Of a stretch of 7,072 bases of DNA, positions 1 through 5,685 are shown one piece after another. The notes under the pieces were generated by a model. The model worked only from the letters and a program-made list of their open reading frames with translations, was not told the origin of the DNA and searched no databases. The stretch is taken from the NCBI GenBank assembly GCA_002694525.1, contig NZMN01000023.1, positions 20,672-27,743 of the forward strand, written 5' to 3'. The stretch is from Methanobacteriota archaeon (lineage in GTDB: Archaea; Thermoplasmatota; Poseidoniia; Poseidoniales; Poseidoniaceae). A program made the translations under genes and the position numbers. Within the stretch, counting starts at the first letter, position 1, and each line of letters begins with the position of its first letter.

Positions 1-339
1 GTCGCTCAGCATGTTTTGAGTGAGCTTCACTCGACGTCCGAAGGCGGGTTGGCTTGGTCCGATGAGCGCAACCGACTTGCAAAACTTCTGACCGATCGGA
101 GAGGCAGGTTTGTTGAGGCTTGCGCACGTTTAGGTGTTGAGGTGAACCCGAGTCACGACGGGTTTTTCGCGTGGTACGAATGCGAGAATCCAGCGGAGGT
201 TGCCGAAGCCTGTGCGGAACAGCACGTCTACCTCGTCCCCCTCACGGGTGGCGTACGAATCGGTTTGTGCGCTGTGCCTGAAGCGCAGGTGGTTCGGGTC
301 GCACAAGCCTTAGCGCACGCCGTGGGGGCACCGGAATGA
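1..339 (+). CDS. Class I (aromatic/aspartate-type) aminotransferase, C-terminal fragment
   Basis: The reading frame is open from base 1, so this is the 3' part (112 codons) of a gene that starts outside the window. The fragment looks like the C-terminal small domain of a PLP-dependent fold-type I aminotransferase of the aspartate/aromatic amino acid group. It has a helix rich in Arg and Leu, then a G-F-F-A-W segment, then a Y-L-V-P-L strand, and a G-G-V-R-I-G-L-C motif whose Arg matches the conserved residue that binds the substrate alpha-carboxylate. An Ala-rich helix ends the protein. The PLP lysine lies upstream and cannot be checked. In this family the enzyme transfers an amino group between aspartate or aromatic amino acids and 2-oxoglutarate in the cytoplasm. 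Substrate preference cannot be read from this fragment. An apparent TTG start at 16 is unlikely because the homologous region continues upstream of it. The stop codon overlaps the next gene by 4 bp (ATGA). Confidence 0.82.
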   Translation, partial: VAQHVLSELHSTSEGGLAWSDERNRLAKLLTDRRGRFVEACARLGVEVNPSHDGFFAWYECENPAEVAEACAEQHVYLVPLTGGVRIGLCAVPEAQVVRVAQALAHAVGAPE

Positions 340-713
340 CGCGCCTGTCCCGTGAGAATTTCCTCATCACCGGCTTTGTCTGTATTCTGTTTGGGGCCTC
401 GATGAGCGTGGCAGGACTCGGACCGATGGCCGTGACCGTCGGCCTGTTTGGAATCGTGTTCTTTCTTGTTGGCATGACCCTCGGGCGGCAATCCGGCCTT
501 TCCCCCGACGCCATCGCCCAGTGGCAACCCGATGGGGAGCGACTCCCCGAAGCTGGCCGATTCATGTACCGTGTGGACGTCACGCTGGATGAACCCATCA
601 GGACGTCGATCCTGTGCGGGGTGTGCGGTCACGTCGAGGTTCTCGATGGTTCTCGACCTTCGGGGTTCACCTGTCCTTCATGCTCCACGTCGCTGTGGGA
701 CGAAGAGGAGTGA
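336..713 (+). CDS. Two-TM membrane protein with C-terminal zinc ribbon
   Basis: This 125-residue protein is not a family I recognise by name. Residues about 9-27 and 31-50 are two hydrophobic segments separated by a short Gly-Pro turn, predicting a membrane hairpin. A polar linker (51-90) follows, then a four-cysteine module: Cys94 and Cys97 (C-G-V-C) and Cys113 and Cys116 (C-P-S-C), the spacing of a rubredoxin-like zinc ribbon. The protein ends in an acidic W-D-E-E-E tail. A cytoplasmic metal-binding knob on a small membrane anchor is the likely architecture; topology is inferred. The ATG overlaps the upstream aminotransferase stop in an ATGA, so translation is probably coupled and the two genes are probably co-transcribed. 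No functional link between them is evident. The start is well fixed by the overlap and by the hydrophobic segment beginning near residue 9. The function is unknown. Confidence 0.8.
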   Translation: MTRLSRENFLITGFVCILFGASMSVAGLGPMAVTVGLFGIVFFLVGMTLGRQSGLSPDAIAQWQPDGERLPEAGRFMYRVDVTLDEPIRTSILCGVCGHVEVLDGSRPSGFTCPSCSTSLWDEEE

Positions 714-745
714 AACCACGTCTCAGGTCTCGGGTCAACGGTGAT

Positions 746-753
746 TTCAAAAC
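746..753 (+). promoter_or_regulatory. TATA-like box of pheS
   Basis: The octamer TTCAAAAC lies in the 61-bp gap before pheS, and its fifth base (750) is exactly 25 nt before the A of the ATG at 775. It matches in position, and partly in sequence, the elements before the genes at 2336, 3637 (minus strand) and 3720. This is the weakest sequence match of the four. It implies transcription starting at or near the ATG. The gap shows no other feature. Confidence 0.45.
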
Positions 754-774
754 ACGGCTCCGGCTGGCGGTGGC

Positions 775-2262
775 ATGGGTGCCCCCAATCTGCTGAATCC
801 CGAACGGCGGATGCTGCGGGCCATGCAACTCAGCGATGCGGACCGGTCCTGGGACCTCGCATCGTTGCTGGCGGCGTGCGACTGGACCGATCAAGCCGTC
901 GCCGTCGGAGCGGGTCACGGCCTGCAAAACCACGGCTACGTCTCGGTGTCGGAAACACGACTGCGCGAGGTTCGCCTTGATGTTGAGGGCGAACGAGCCG
1001 TCAAAGACGGCCTGCTCGAACAGCGTCTTTGGTCGTGGATAACCGAACAGAGCACCGCCACCATGGCCGATCTCCAACAAGCGTTTGAGCGCCACGAAGC
1101 GGGACCGGGCGTCGGTCTGCTGAAGCAGTTGGGCGTGGAGATTGAGTCCGGTGTCTTGGTGGCATCGGACCCGGAGCGTCTTGAGGCAACCCTTCTGGAA
1201 CGTGCGGCCTTTTTGGCCGCTCTTCCCGCCCAAGCCGAGGCCTTGGACGAGACCATGCTTGGACACTTCTCCTCACGAAAGAACCTGATTCAAAGCGTTG
1301 AGCGAACCGTGCGCCACTGGTCGCTGACCCCTGCTGGCCTCGAATGTTCTCCCGACGACCTTCAGGAATCCATGGTCGTCACGGACATAACACCCGAATT
1401 GCTTCAGGGCGAGGAATGGAAATCCGCGACCTTTCGTGCATTTGACGTTGCGCTCGAAGCGACGACCCCCAGAACCGGTCGAAGTCATCCGATGCAGGCC
1501 TTGATCGAGCGCATCCGAGCAATTTTTCTCGAAATGGGGTTCTCAGAACTGGTTGACGACTACGTTCAATCAGCGGGTTGGAACATGGACGCGCTGTTCA
1601 TTCCTCAAGACCATCCCGCTCGGGAAATGCAGGACACGTTTTACCTCGACGAGCCGGCCAGCATCGACATTGACCAAGCCGTGATGGAAGCCTGGAAAGC
1701 CATCCACGAGCACGGTGGAGAAACCGGCTCAACGGGGTGGGGCGGAAGCTACTCCACCGATGTGTCTCAACGCCCACTCTTGCGGACGCACACCACGGTC
1801 AACACCATCCAGTACCTTGCAGAAAACCCGACGGAGGCCTGCCGTGTGTTTTCGGTGGACCGCGTGTTTCGAAAGGAGGCCATCGACCGAACGCACCTAC
1901 CCGAGTTCCACCAGATTGAGGGCATCATCATGGAGGAGGGGGCGAACCTGCAAATGCTCGTCACCACGCTGAAAACCTTCTACGCGAAAATGGGTTATCC
2001 AGAGGTAAGGGTTCGCCCCGCTTATTTCCCATACACCGAGCCGAGTTTGGAAATTGAAGTGAAGTGGCGAGGCAAATGGCTCGAGCTTGGCGGGGCTGGC
2101 ATCTTCCGCCCGGAGGTCACCGAGCCGTTGGGCATCACTTCACCGGTCCTCGCTTGGGGCATGGGATTGGAACGCTTGGCCATGCTGGTGCTGGGCCTTG
2201 ACGACATTCGACAACTCTACATTTCGGATTTGGAATGGTTGCGAAACCAACCCATTCTCTGA
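775..2262 (+). CDS. pheS: Phenylalanine--tRNA ligase alpha subunit
   Basis: This is the catalytic chain of the class II (alpha-beta)2 PheRS, which charges tRNA-Phe with phenylalanine using ATP in the cytoplasm. The 495-residue length and domain plan are those of the archaeal/eukaryotic type. A winged-helix-like N-terminal region (about 1-180) is followed by the catalytic core. Motif 1 lies at about 238-256 (H-P-M-Q-A through E-M-G-F). The characteristic W-N-M-D-A-L-F and Q-D-H-P-A-R-E-M-Q-D-T-F block is at 269-289. Motif 2 runs through R-T-H-T-T (337-341) and F-R-K-E-A-I-D with L-P-E-F-H-Q (365-380). Motif 3, G-M-G-L-E-R-L-A-M, is at 462-470. The core appears complete. An in-frame stop at 742 and no other start codon before 775 make ATG 775 the longest start; Met13 (ATG 811) is an alternative. 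There is no strong Shine-Dalgarno sequence, consistent with leaderless expression. The beta-subunit gene pheT is not adjacent downstream, so it must lie elsewhere. Confidence 0.98.
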   Translation: MGAPNLLNPERRMLRAMQLSDADRSWDLASLLAACDWTDQAVAVGAGHGLQNHGYVSVSETRLREVRLDVEGERAVKDGLLEQRLWSWITEQSTATMADLQQAFERHEAGPGVGLLKQLGVEIESGVLVASDPERLEATLLERAAFLAALPAQAEALDETMLGHFSSRKNLIQSVERTVRHWSLTPAGLECSPDDLQESMVVTDITPELLQGEEWKSATFRAFDVALEATTPRTGRSHPMQALIERIRAIFLEMGFSELVDDYVQSAGWNMDALFIPQDHPAREMQDTFYLDEPASIDIDQAVMEAWKAIHEHGGETGSTGWGGSYSTDVSQRPLLRTHTTVNTIQYLAENPTEACRVFSVDRVFRKEAIDRTHLPEFHQIEGIIMEEGANLQMLVTTLKTFYAKMGYPEVRVRPAYFPYTEPSLEIEVKWRGKWLELGGAGIFRPEVTEPLGITSPVLAWGMGLERLAMLVLGLDDIRQLYISDLEWLRNQPIL

Positions 2263-2306
2263 CGATCGGCTTGCGTTGACCTCGCACAGACCATCGTGGG
2301 AGGATG

Positions 2307-2314
2307 TTCATAAG
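2307..2314 (+). promoter_or_regulatory. TATA-like box of the ybjQ-family gene
   Basis: The octamer TTCATAAG lies in the 73-bp gap between pheS and the ybjQ-like gene. Its fifth base (2311) is 25 nt before the ATG at 2336. The core TCATAAG heptamer recurs at the identical distance before ribK (3692-3698). This supports both a separate promoter after pheS and the choice of 2336 as start. Confidence 0.6.
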
Positions 2315-2335
2315 GAAGGGCGTTCACGTCAAACC

Positions 2336-2674
2336 ATGCAACCGCAAGCGGTCATCTCAATGCACATGTCCAACGTTGAAACCATCCCCGGCAGGACCAT
2401 CACGGGCTCGCTGGGTTTGGTCACGGGCTCGACCGTCCGTGCGAAGCACCTTGGCAAAGACATCTTTGCAGGCCTGAAGAACATTGTCGGCGGTGAGTTG
2501 AAGGCGTACACAGAACTCCTGAACGAGTCCCGAAACGAAGCCTTGCAGCGCATGATCATGCAAGCGCACAGCATGGGCGCCAACGCCATCGTGAACGTGC
2601 GCTTCGCAACGTCCAACGTCGCATCAGGGGCCTCTGAGCTCTTCTGCTACGGCACCGCTGTCATCGTTGAGTGA
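2336..2674 (+). CDS. YbjQ/DUF74-family protein, canonical soluble copy
   Basis: This 112-residue protein matches the YbjQ (UPF0145, DUF74) family almost end to end. It has the opening strand T-I-P-G-R, then G-S-T-V-R-A-K-H-L-G-K-D-I-F-A-G, I-V-G-G-E-L-K-A-Y, the helix with R-N-E-A-L-Q-R-M, G-A-N-A-I-V-N-V-R-F, and the terminal strand with Y-G-T-A-V. Members form small oligomeric alpha/beta barrels. The family is often labelled a putative heavy-metal-binding domain, but its biochemical role is not established. ATG 2336 is preferred because a TATA-like element sits 25 nt upstream; ATG 2360 and 2366 are closer to the usual family N-terminus and remain possible. A GGGAGG at 2298-2303 is too far upstream to act as its ribosome binding site. 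The gene is followed nine bases later by a divergent membrane-anchored relative, and the two are probably one operon. Confidence 0.93.
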   Translation: MQPQAVISMHMSNVETIPGRTITGSLGLVTGSTVRAKHLGKDIFAGLKNIVGGELKAYTELLNESRNEALQRMIMQAHSMGANAIVNVRFATSNVASGASELFCYGTAVIVE

Positions 2675-2680
2675 GGTGAT
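2673..2680 (+). promoter_or_regulatory. Strong Shine-Dalgarno sequence for second YbjQ gene
   Basis: GAGGTGAT overlaps the stop codon of the upstream gene and ends 3 nt before the GTG at 2684. It is fully complementary to the usual archaeal 16S 3' tail (AUCACCUC). It fixes GTG 2684 as the start and indicates translation from the shared mRNA. Confidence 0.75.
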
Positions 2681-2683
2681 TTC

Positions 2684-3181
2684 GTGGCCGAGGACGGGTT
2701 TGTGATCGCGTTTTACCTGGTGCTCATCGCCCTGCCGTTTATGTTTCCTCTCCTCTCGTGGGCGCTGGGTCGATGGTACCAGGGCACCCTCATGTCGGCG
2801 TTGATCGAAGACGAAAAGCGCCATGGTGGTATGCTTCAGAACCCCAATCAAACAACAACAGCCCCCATCACAACCTCAATGGGAGCGTCATCCTCCACCC
2901 TCCTTCACGTGAGCATCTGTGTCGGTCCCTCAATCGGCCAGATGTTCTTCATGTGGGTCAAAGGTCTGGTCGGGGGGCGACTCGAATCGTACGATGCGGT
3001 GCTTGATTACGGACGACGTGAGGTTCTTTTGCGGCTCAAGAAGCAGGCCGATTCACTGAGCTGCACGACCATCCAAAACATCCGCATTGAAACCTCGGTG
3101 ATCAATTTTGCAAAGAACGGCGGCGAAAGCAAGACCTCTTCGGTTGAATTCCTTGCCTTTGCGACCGGACTGAGGTTCTGA
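2684..3181 (+). CDS. Membrane-anchored divergent YbjQ-like protein
   Basis: The first residues of this 165-residue protein are followed by a strongly hydrophobic segment (about 6-27), a predicted single membrane anchor. A charged stretch and a Thr/Gln/Ser-rich linker (about 40-70) follow, then a C-terminal domain (about 73-165) that aligns with the neighbouring YbjQ protein. Shared features are V-G-G-x-L-x-(S/A)-Y at 96-103, an R-x-E-x-L-x-R-L helix at 111-118, an A-D-S-L turn, I-x-N-I-R at 130-134, a T-S pair, and a terminal strand around F-L-A-F-A-T-G. It departs from the family where G-A-N-A is replaced by S-C-T-T, and in the loss of the G-S-T-V-R-A segment, so the conserved pocket is probably altered. 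It starts at GTG with a perfect Shine-Dalgarno sequence and sits 9 bp after its paralogue. It looks like a duplication that gained a membrane tether, perhaps able to form mixed oligomers with its soluble neighbour. Function is unknown; the family assignment is from motif alignment by eye. Confidence 0.85.
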   Translation: MAEDGFVIAFYLVLIALPFMFPLLSWALGRWYQGTLMSALIEDEKRHGGMLQNPNQTTTAPITTSMGASSSTLLHVSICVGPSIGQMFFMWVKGLVGGRLESYDAVLDYGRREVLLRLKKQADSLSCTTIQNIRIETSVINFAKNGGESKTSSVEFLAFATGLRF

Positions 3182-3187
3182 GTTCGC

Positions 3188-3637
3188 TCACGACCACTCG
3201 TCCTGGAATCGCTGTTGTCGTTCTCGTGCATCCGTGTCGGTGTGCTCGTGGTCGGGTTCATGGTGCCCCGGGTCAATGTTCAGAGTGGGGTCCTCCTCTT
3301 CGAACATGCCTCCAAACTTTCGACGCATGAATCGGCGAATTTCGTCCTCATCAACCCCGTGAAAACGCATGTGGACGCGATGGTCGTGTTCCTCGTTTTT
3401 TCGGTGTCGGCGTCGGTGGTGGCGCCAGTACGAACGGAACACACTGAAGCAGAATTTCTCGTTTTCAGTGAGATTGAAGGCTTCGGGCCAATCCATGGAC
3501 GCCACGCGTAGCACGAACAGGTTGAGCGCTTCGAGAAATTCCTGCATCTCCTCCAGGGTTGCCTCTTGAAGCGTTTCATTTTCGCCGTCGGTGCTCTCGA
3601 CGTCTTCTCCTGGGGTTTGGTCGTCCTCTTCGGTCAT
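3188..3637 (-). CDS. Acidic, histidine-rich hypothetical protein
   Basis: I do not recognise this 149-residue protein. It has three visible parts. Residues 1-33 are very acidic and probably disordered. Residues about 30-72 look helical and folded, with hydrophobic and aromatic residues (F-L-E-A-L-N-L-F-V-L, D-W-P-E-A-F-N-L, F-C-F-S-V-F-R-S-Y-W). A histidine/arginine cluster at 73-93 holds seven His, and a second group of four (125, 126, 130, 132) lies in the acidic tail. There is no signal peptide or membrane segment, so it is probably cytoplasmic. The charge pattern suggests metal or nucleic-acid binding, but neither is shown. It is convergent with the tethered YbjQ gene (6-bp gap) and divergent from ribK. 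A TATA-like element lies 25 nt before its ATG, and no Shine-Dalgarno sequence is obvious, so it is probably a leaderless single-gene unit. The opposite strand has only fragmentary ORFs, which supports this strand. Confidence 0.75.
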   Translation of the reverse strand: MTEEDDQTPGEDVESTDGENETLQEATLEEMQEFLEALNLFVLRVASMDWPEAFNLTENEKFCFSVFRSYWRHHRRRHRKNEEHDHRVHMRFHGVDEDEIRRFMRRKFGGMFEEEDPTLNIDPGHHEPDHEHTDTDARERQQRFQDEWS

Positions 3638-3658
3638 GGCGAAACACGGGTGTGAGTG

Positions 3659-3666
3659 TTTATCAA
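3659..3666 (-). promoter_or_regulatory. TATA-like box of the His-rich protein gene
   Basis: On the minus strand this reads TTGATAAA. Its fifth base (3662) is 25 nt upstream of the A of the ATG at 3637. It resembles TTCATAAG at the same distance before the genes at 2336 and 3720. It occupies the left half of the 82-bp divergent intergenic region. Confidence 0.6.
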
Positions 3667-3690
3667 GAGTTCAGGAGGGTTGAACGCATC

Positions 3691-3698
3691 CTCATAAG
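3691..3698 (+). promoter_or_regulatory. TATA-like box of ribK
   Basis: This reads CTCATAAG, with its fifth base (3695) 25 nt before the ATG at 3720. The TCATAAG core is identical to that upstream of the ybjQ-like gene. It lies about 33 bp from the divergent TATA-like element for the minus-strand gene, so the two promoters are back to back. No riboswitch-like leader fits between this box and the ATG. Confidence 0.6.
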
Positions 3699-3719
3699 CA
3701 AGGAACCCACCCACGGGCC

Positions 3720-4184
3720 ATGGAACTCACGGGCACGGTGAGCAGCGGGTTGGGTCGCGCTCATGTTTTCATGGCCCAACCGCACTATCAGGAACAATTC
3801 CGTACGGTGCTTGGCAGCAAGGCGTGGCCGGGCACGCTTAACATGGAAATTGACAAGGGCATGCTTTCCCACTACATCGCTCTGCGACAAAAAGCAGGCA
3901 TCGACACCCTCGACGCACCGGAAGACGACAGGGAGGCAGCCAAGGCGCTCGACGTCTCATCGTACGAGCGAATTCGCATTCGTGGATTTCTTCGAGACGG
4001 GGTGTCGTTTGGCGGGGCGTCGGCCTTCAAAGGCGTCATCCATCACGGCGAACAAACCGTGGAATGCGCGGTCTTGATTCCCGACCTCACACGTCACGTT
4101 GACGTCGTCGAAATCATCTCAGCCGCATTCCTCCGTGAGCGTTTCGACCTCAACGACGGCGACCGGATTACCATTTCATTGTGA
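3720..4184 (+). CDS. ribK: CTP-dependent riboflavin kinase (DUF120)
   Basis: The product is an archaeal RibK, which phosphorylates riboflavin to FMN using CTP rather than ATP. At 154 residues it is a little longer than the minimal stand-alone enzyme such as M. jannaschii MJ0056. Family landmarks are all visible: the opening strand T-G-T-V-S-S-G-L-G-R-A (4-14), the nucleotide/metal-binding P-G-T-L-N (37-41), G-F-L-R-D-G-V-S-F-G-G (89-99), T-R-H (124-126), E-I-I (131-133), L-R-E-R-F-D-L (138-144) and the D-G-D signature (146-148). The extra length lies mainly in a charged insert at about 60-80. There is no N-terminal helix-turn-helix domain, which some RibK proteins carry. Translation seems leaderless, since the ATG follows a TATA-like element by 25 nt and has no evident Shine-Dalgarno sequence. 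The 3' end overlaps truA on the other strand by 9 bp. Confidence 0.95.
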   Translation: MELTGTVSSGLGRAHVFMAQPHYQEQFRTVLGSKAWPGTLNMEIDKGMLSHYIALRQKAGIDTLDAPEDDREAAKALDVSSYERIRIRGFLRDGVSFGGASAFKGVIHHGEQTVECAVLIPDLTRHVDVVEIISAAFLRERFDLNDGDRITISL

Positions 4185-5072
4185 GCGATGGCGCACGACC
4201 GGTAAGGTTCCAAGTTCGGCCCATTCCCTGTAGAGCATCGCTTTGATCTCGTGTTGAGCTGCTCGCTGCCAGCGACCCTTTCGCGTCCGTTCGGCCGTTC
4301 GACCCGTGGGTGGTGCGGAAAAGCCGATCTCGTCGGTGGTCTCAGGGAGCGGGGCTCGGTCCCAAGCCACCCCCCAAAGGACCAGCCATTGGGCTGGAGC
4401 GACGCCAAAATCCACGGTTTCCATCGGCCGCTCAATGGCGGTTCGAACGGCGTCCTCCTCAAGGTCGCCCACCGAGAGTCGGAACAAAGCGTTCGCAACA
4501 CGTCGGACTTGATTCCACAGGAAGGCCTCGCCCTTGATCTCGAAGCCCATCAGGCGGTTTCCGTCCATCCACGGGGTGACGGAGAGAATTGTTCGAATCG
4601 GGTTTTTTCCTTCTTCAAGACGAGCGAAGTTTCGAGCATCGTAGGTGCCCACAAAAAGCGAGAGCCAGCGGTTGAAGGCTTCGTGGTCCGGTTCCTTCCA
4701 GAACTCCATCGCTTCGAGGCGGTACCGATAGACTCGGTGAAGCGCCATTCTCGGATTGAAATCCCGCTCAACCTCTTCCACGGTCAGAAAAGCGATGGCG
4801 CCGTCCAACCGGTCGTCAACGGCTCGGATCATTTTTCGGGGAGAAAGCGCCGACCAGAGTTCCCGGTCAAGGTCGACGATGCCACCGTTGATTCGAACGT
4901 GAACGCCTGCATCGGTTCGACTGGAGAGCACCAAAAGTTGCTCTTCCTCTGGCCCTGTGAGCCATTTGAGGGAACGAAACACCCGAATCAATTCACCTTG
5001 GACGGTACGTACGTCGGGTTGTACTTGGCTTCCGTGAAATCCGTCTCCGAGGTAGCCGATTCGGAAAAACAA
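4176..5072 (-). CDS. truA: tRNA pseudouridine synthase A-type enzyme
   Basis: TruA-family enzymes convert uridines in the tRNA anticodon stem-loop (positions 38-40 in bacterial TruA) to pseudouridine. The sequence shows the N-terminal R-I-G-Y-L-G-D-G-F-H-G-S-Q-V-Q strand, then S-S-R-T-D-A-G-V-H (50-58) with the catalytic Asp54. The conserved Y-R-Y (115-117) carries the active-site tyrosine, and N-F-A-R (148-151), N-P-I-R-T-I (157-162) and F-L-W-N-Q-V-R-R-V (184-192) belong to the second half of the fold. A basic tail of about 60 residues follows the usual end near W-G-V-A-W-D (233-238). The start is uncertain. There is no in-frame ATG or GTG after the upstream stop at 5103-5105; TTG at 5072 is given here, with AAAGGT just upstream. 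A CTG at 5090 would add M-T-E-K-V-R before the first strand and has the better-placed GGAGAGGG. It is downstream of the TPR gene with little or no gap and probably shares its mRNA. Confidence 0.95.
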   Translation of the reverse strand: MFFRIGYLGDGFHGSQVQPDVRTVQGELIRVFRSLKWLTGPEEEQLLVLSSRTDAGVHVRINGGIVDLDRELWSALSPRKMIRAVDDRLDGAIAFLTVEEVERDFNPRMALHRVYRYRLEAMEFWKEPDHEAFNRWLSLFVGTYDARNFARLEEGKNPIRTILSVTPWMDGNRLMGFEIKGEAFLWNQVRRVANALFRLSVGDLEEDAVRTAIERPMETVDFGVAPAQWLVLWGVAWDRAPLPETTDEIGFSAPPTGRTAERTRKGRWQRAAQHEIKAMLYREWAELGTLPVVRHRSQ

Positions 5073-5094
5073 CCGAACCTTTTCGGTCAGTGAA

Positions 5095-5102
5095 CCCTCT
5101 CC
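5095..5102 (-). promoter_or_regulatory. Shine-Dalgarno-like sequence upstream of truA
   Basis: On the minus strand GGAGAGGG directly follows the TPR gene stop codon. It lies 4 nt before the CTG at 5090 and 22 nt before the TTG at 5072. Its position favours initiation near 5090 at a CUG codon over the more usual UUG. An AAAGGT at 5077-5082 could serve the TTG instead. Confidence 0.4.
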
Positions 5103-5621
5103 TCACTCGTCAGCGTTCAGCGTCGCAACCGCATCTTCGGAGGAAAATCCGAGCGCAGCAACCGCCCACTCAAGCGCCTGCTTGAGCCAGGGTTGAATCA
5201 TGGGTGCCTGGCGGCTGGGGTCCATCACTTCGATCGCGTCAACCAGGTTTCGGCTCGCCGTGAAGAGGACTTCATCCACCGGGATGTCTTCCAGCTCCAA
5301 ACGGCGGGCGTAGCGCTGGAACTCCTTGACGGCCACAGGAATACGACGGCATTCGAGGGCAAAGGAGGCAAAGTCAGCGATGTATTCCATGTTGTCTTCG
5401 TCGAGTTCCATGGCTTTCTTGTAGGCGTTCATGATTTTCCGTCCGGCGATGACGTCGTCTTGCGCCTCCATGTTTTTCATGTTGGCAAATTCCGCCCACA
5501 TGTGGTGCAGTTCGGCAACCTCGGCGTTGGATTGCAGTTTTTCCTCGAGGTCTGCGAGCGCCCCGTCAATGTCGCCTTCTCGAAACAAGCCAATGGGTTT
5601 CTCCAACAACGCTTCAACCAT
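5103..5621 (-). CDS. TPR-like helical repeat protein
   Basis: This encodes a 172-residue, all-helical, acidic protein. Residues about 8-40 (L-F-R-E-G-D-I-D-G-A-L-A-D-L-E-E) and 58-105 (the A-Y-K-K-A-M-E-L-D-E-D-N region, then A-V-K-E-F-Q-R-Y-A) have the small/large residue spacing of tetratricopeptide-like helix pairs. The C-terminal part (115-160) continues as amphipathic helices. TPR domains mediate protein-protein contacts; no partner can be inferred. I chose ATG 5621, where the repeat begins. An ATG at 5705 in the same frame would add 28 residues of unrelated character and overlap the upstream membrane-protein gene by 20 bp. The 64-bp gap before 5621 holds only a weak T-rich element about 25 nt upstream. 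The gene is directly followed by truA on the same strand and preceded by the bPH2 membrane protein gene, so one transcription unit is likely. No signal peptide or cysteine-rich site is present. Confidence 0.8.
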   Translation of the reverse strand: MVEALLEKPIGLFREGDIDGALADLEEKLQSNAEVAELHHMWAEFANMKNMEAQDDVIAGRKIMNAYKKAMELDEDNMEYIADFASFALECRRIPVAVKEFQRYARRLELEDIPVDEVLFTASRNLVDAIEVMDPSRQAPMIQPWLKQALEWAVAALGFSSEDAVATLNADE

Positions 5622-5685
5622 GCTCTCTTCTCCAAGTCTTCGTAAACCAACGGGCTTTTGAAGCCTCGCTCCGGCGCAGTTGAGT

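Noticed and set aside
228..632. Minus-strand open frames opposite the aminotransferase and zinc-ribbon genes
   Set aside because: The plus-strand genes show a family match and a cysteine module. The antisense frames are Arg/Pro/His-rich and span two real genes.
667..1266. A 199-codon minus-strand open frame opposite pheS
   Set aside because: It overlaps the well-supported N-terminal part of PheRS alpha and has no recognisable motif.
2298..2306. GGGAGG followed directly by an ATG at 2304 upstream of the ybjQ-like gene
   Set aside because: That ATG is out of frame with the ybjQ-like protein and opens no gene of note. The purine run touches it with no spacing.
4251..5093. A 280-codon plus-strand open frame opposite truA
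   Set aside because: It is antisense to a gene with clear TruA catalytic motifs, its translation resembles no family, and it arises from the high-GC codon pattern of the real gene.
5193..5645. A 150-codon plus-strand open frame opposite the TPR gene
   Set aside because: The minus-strand frame has a coherent helical-repeat pattern and fits the operon. The plus frame is a mirror with Val/His/Phe-rich composition typical of antisense reading.
5653..5665. Small inverted repeat GGCTT-TTG-AAGCC in the gap between the bPH2 and TPR genes
   Set aside because: The stem is only 5 bp, with no T-run after it and no second copy, so it is too weak to call a terminator or operator.
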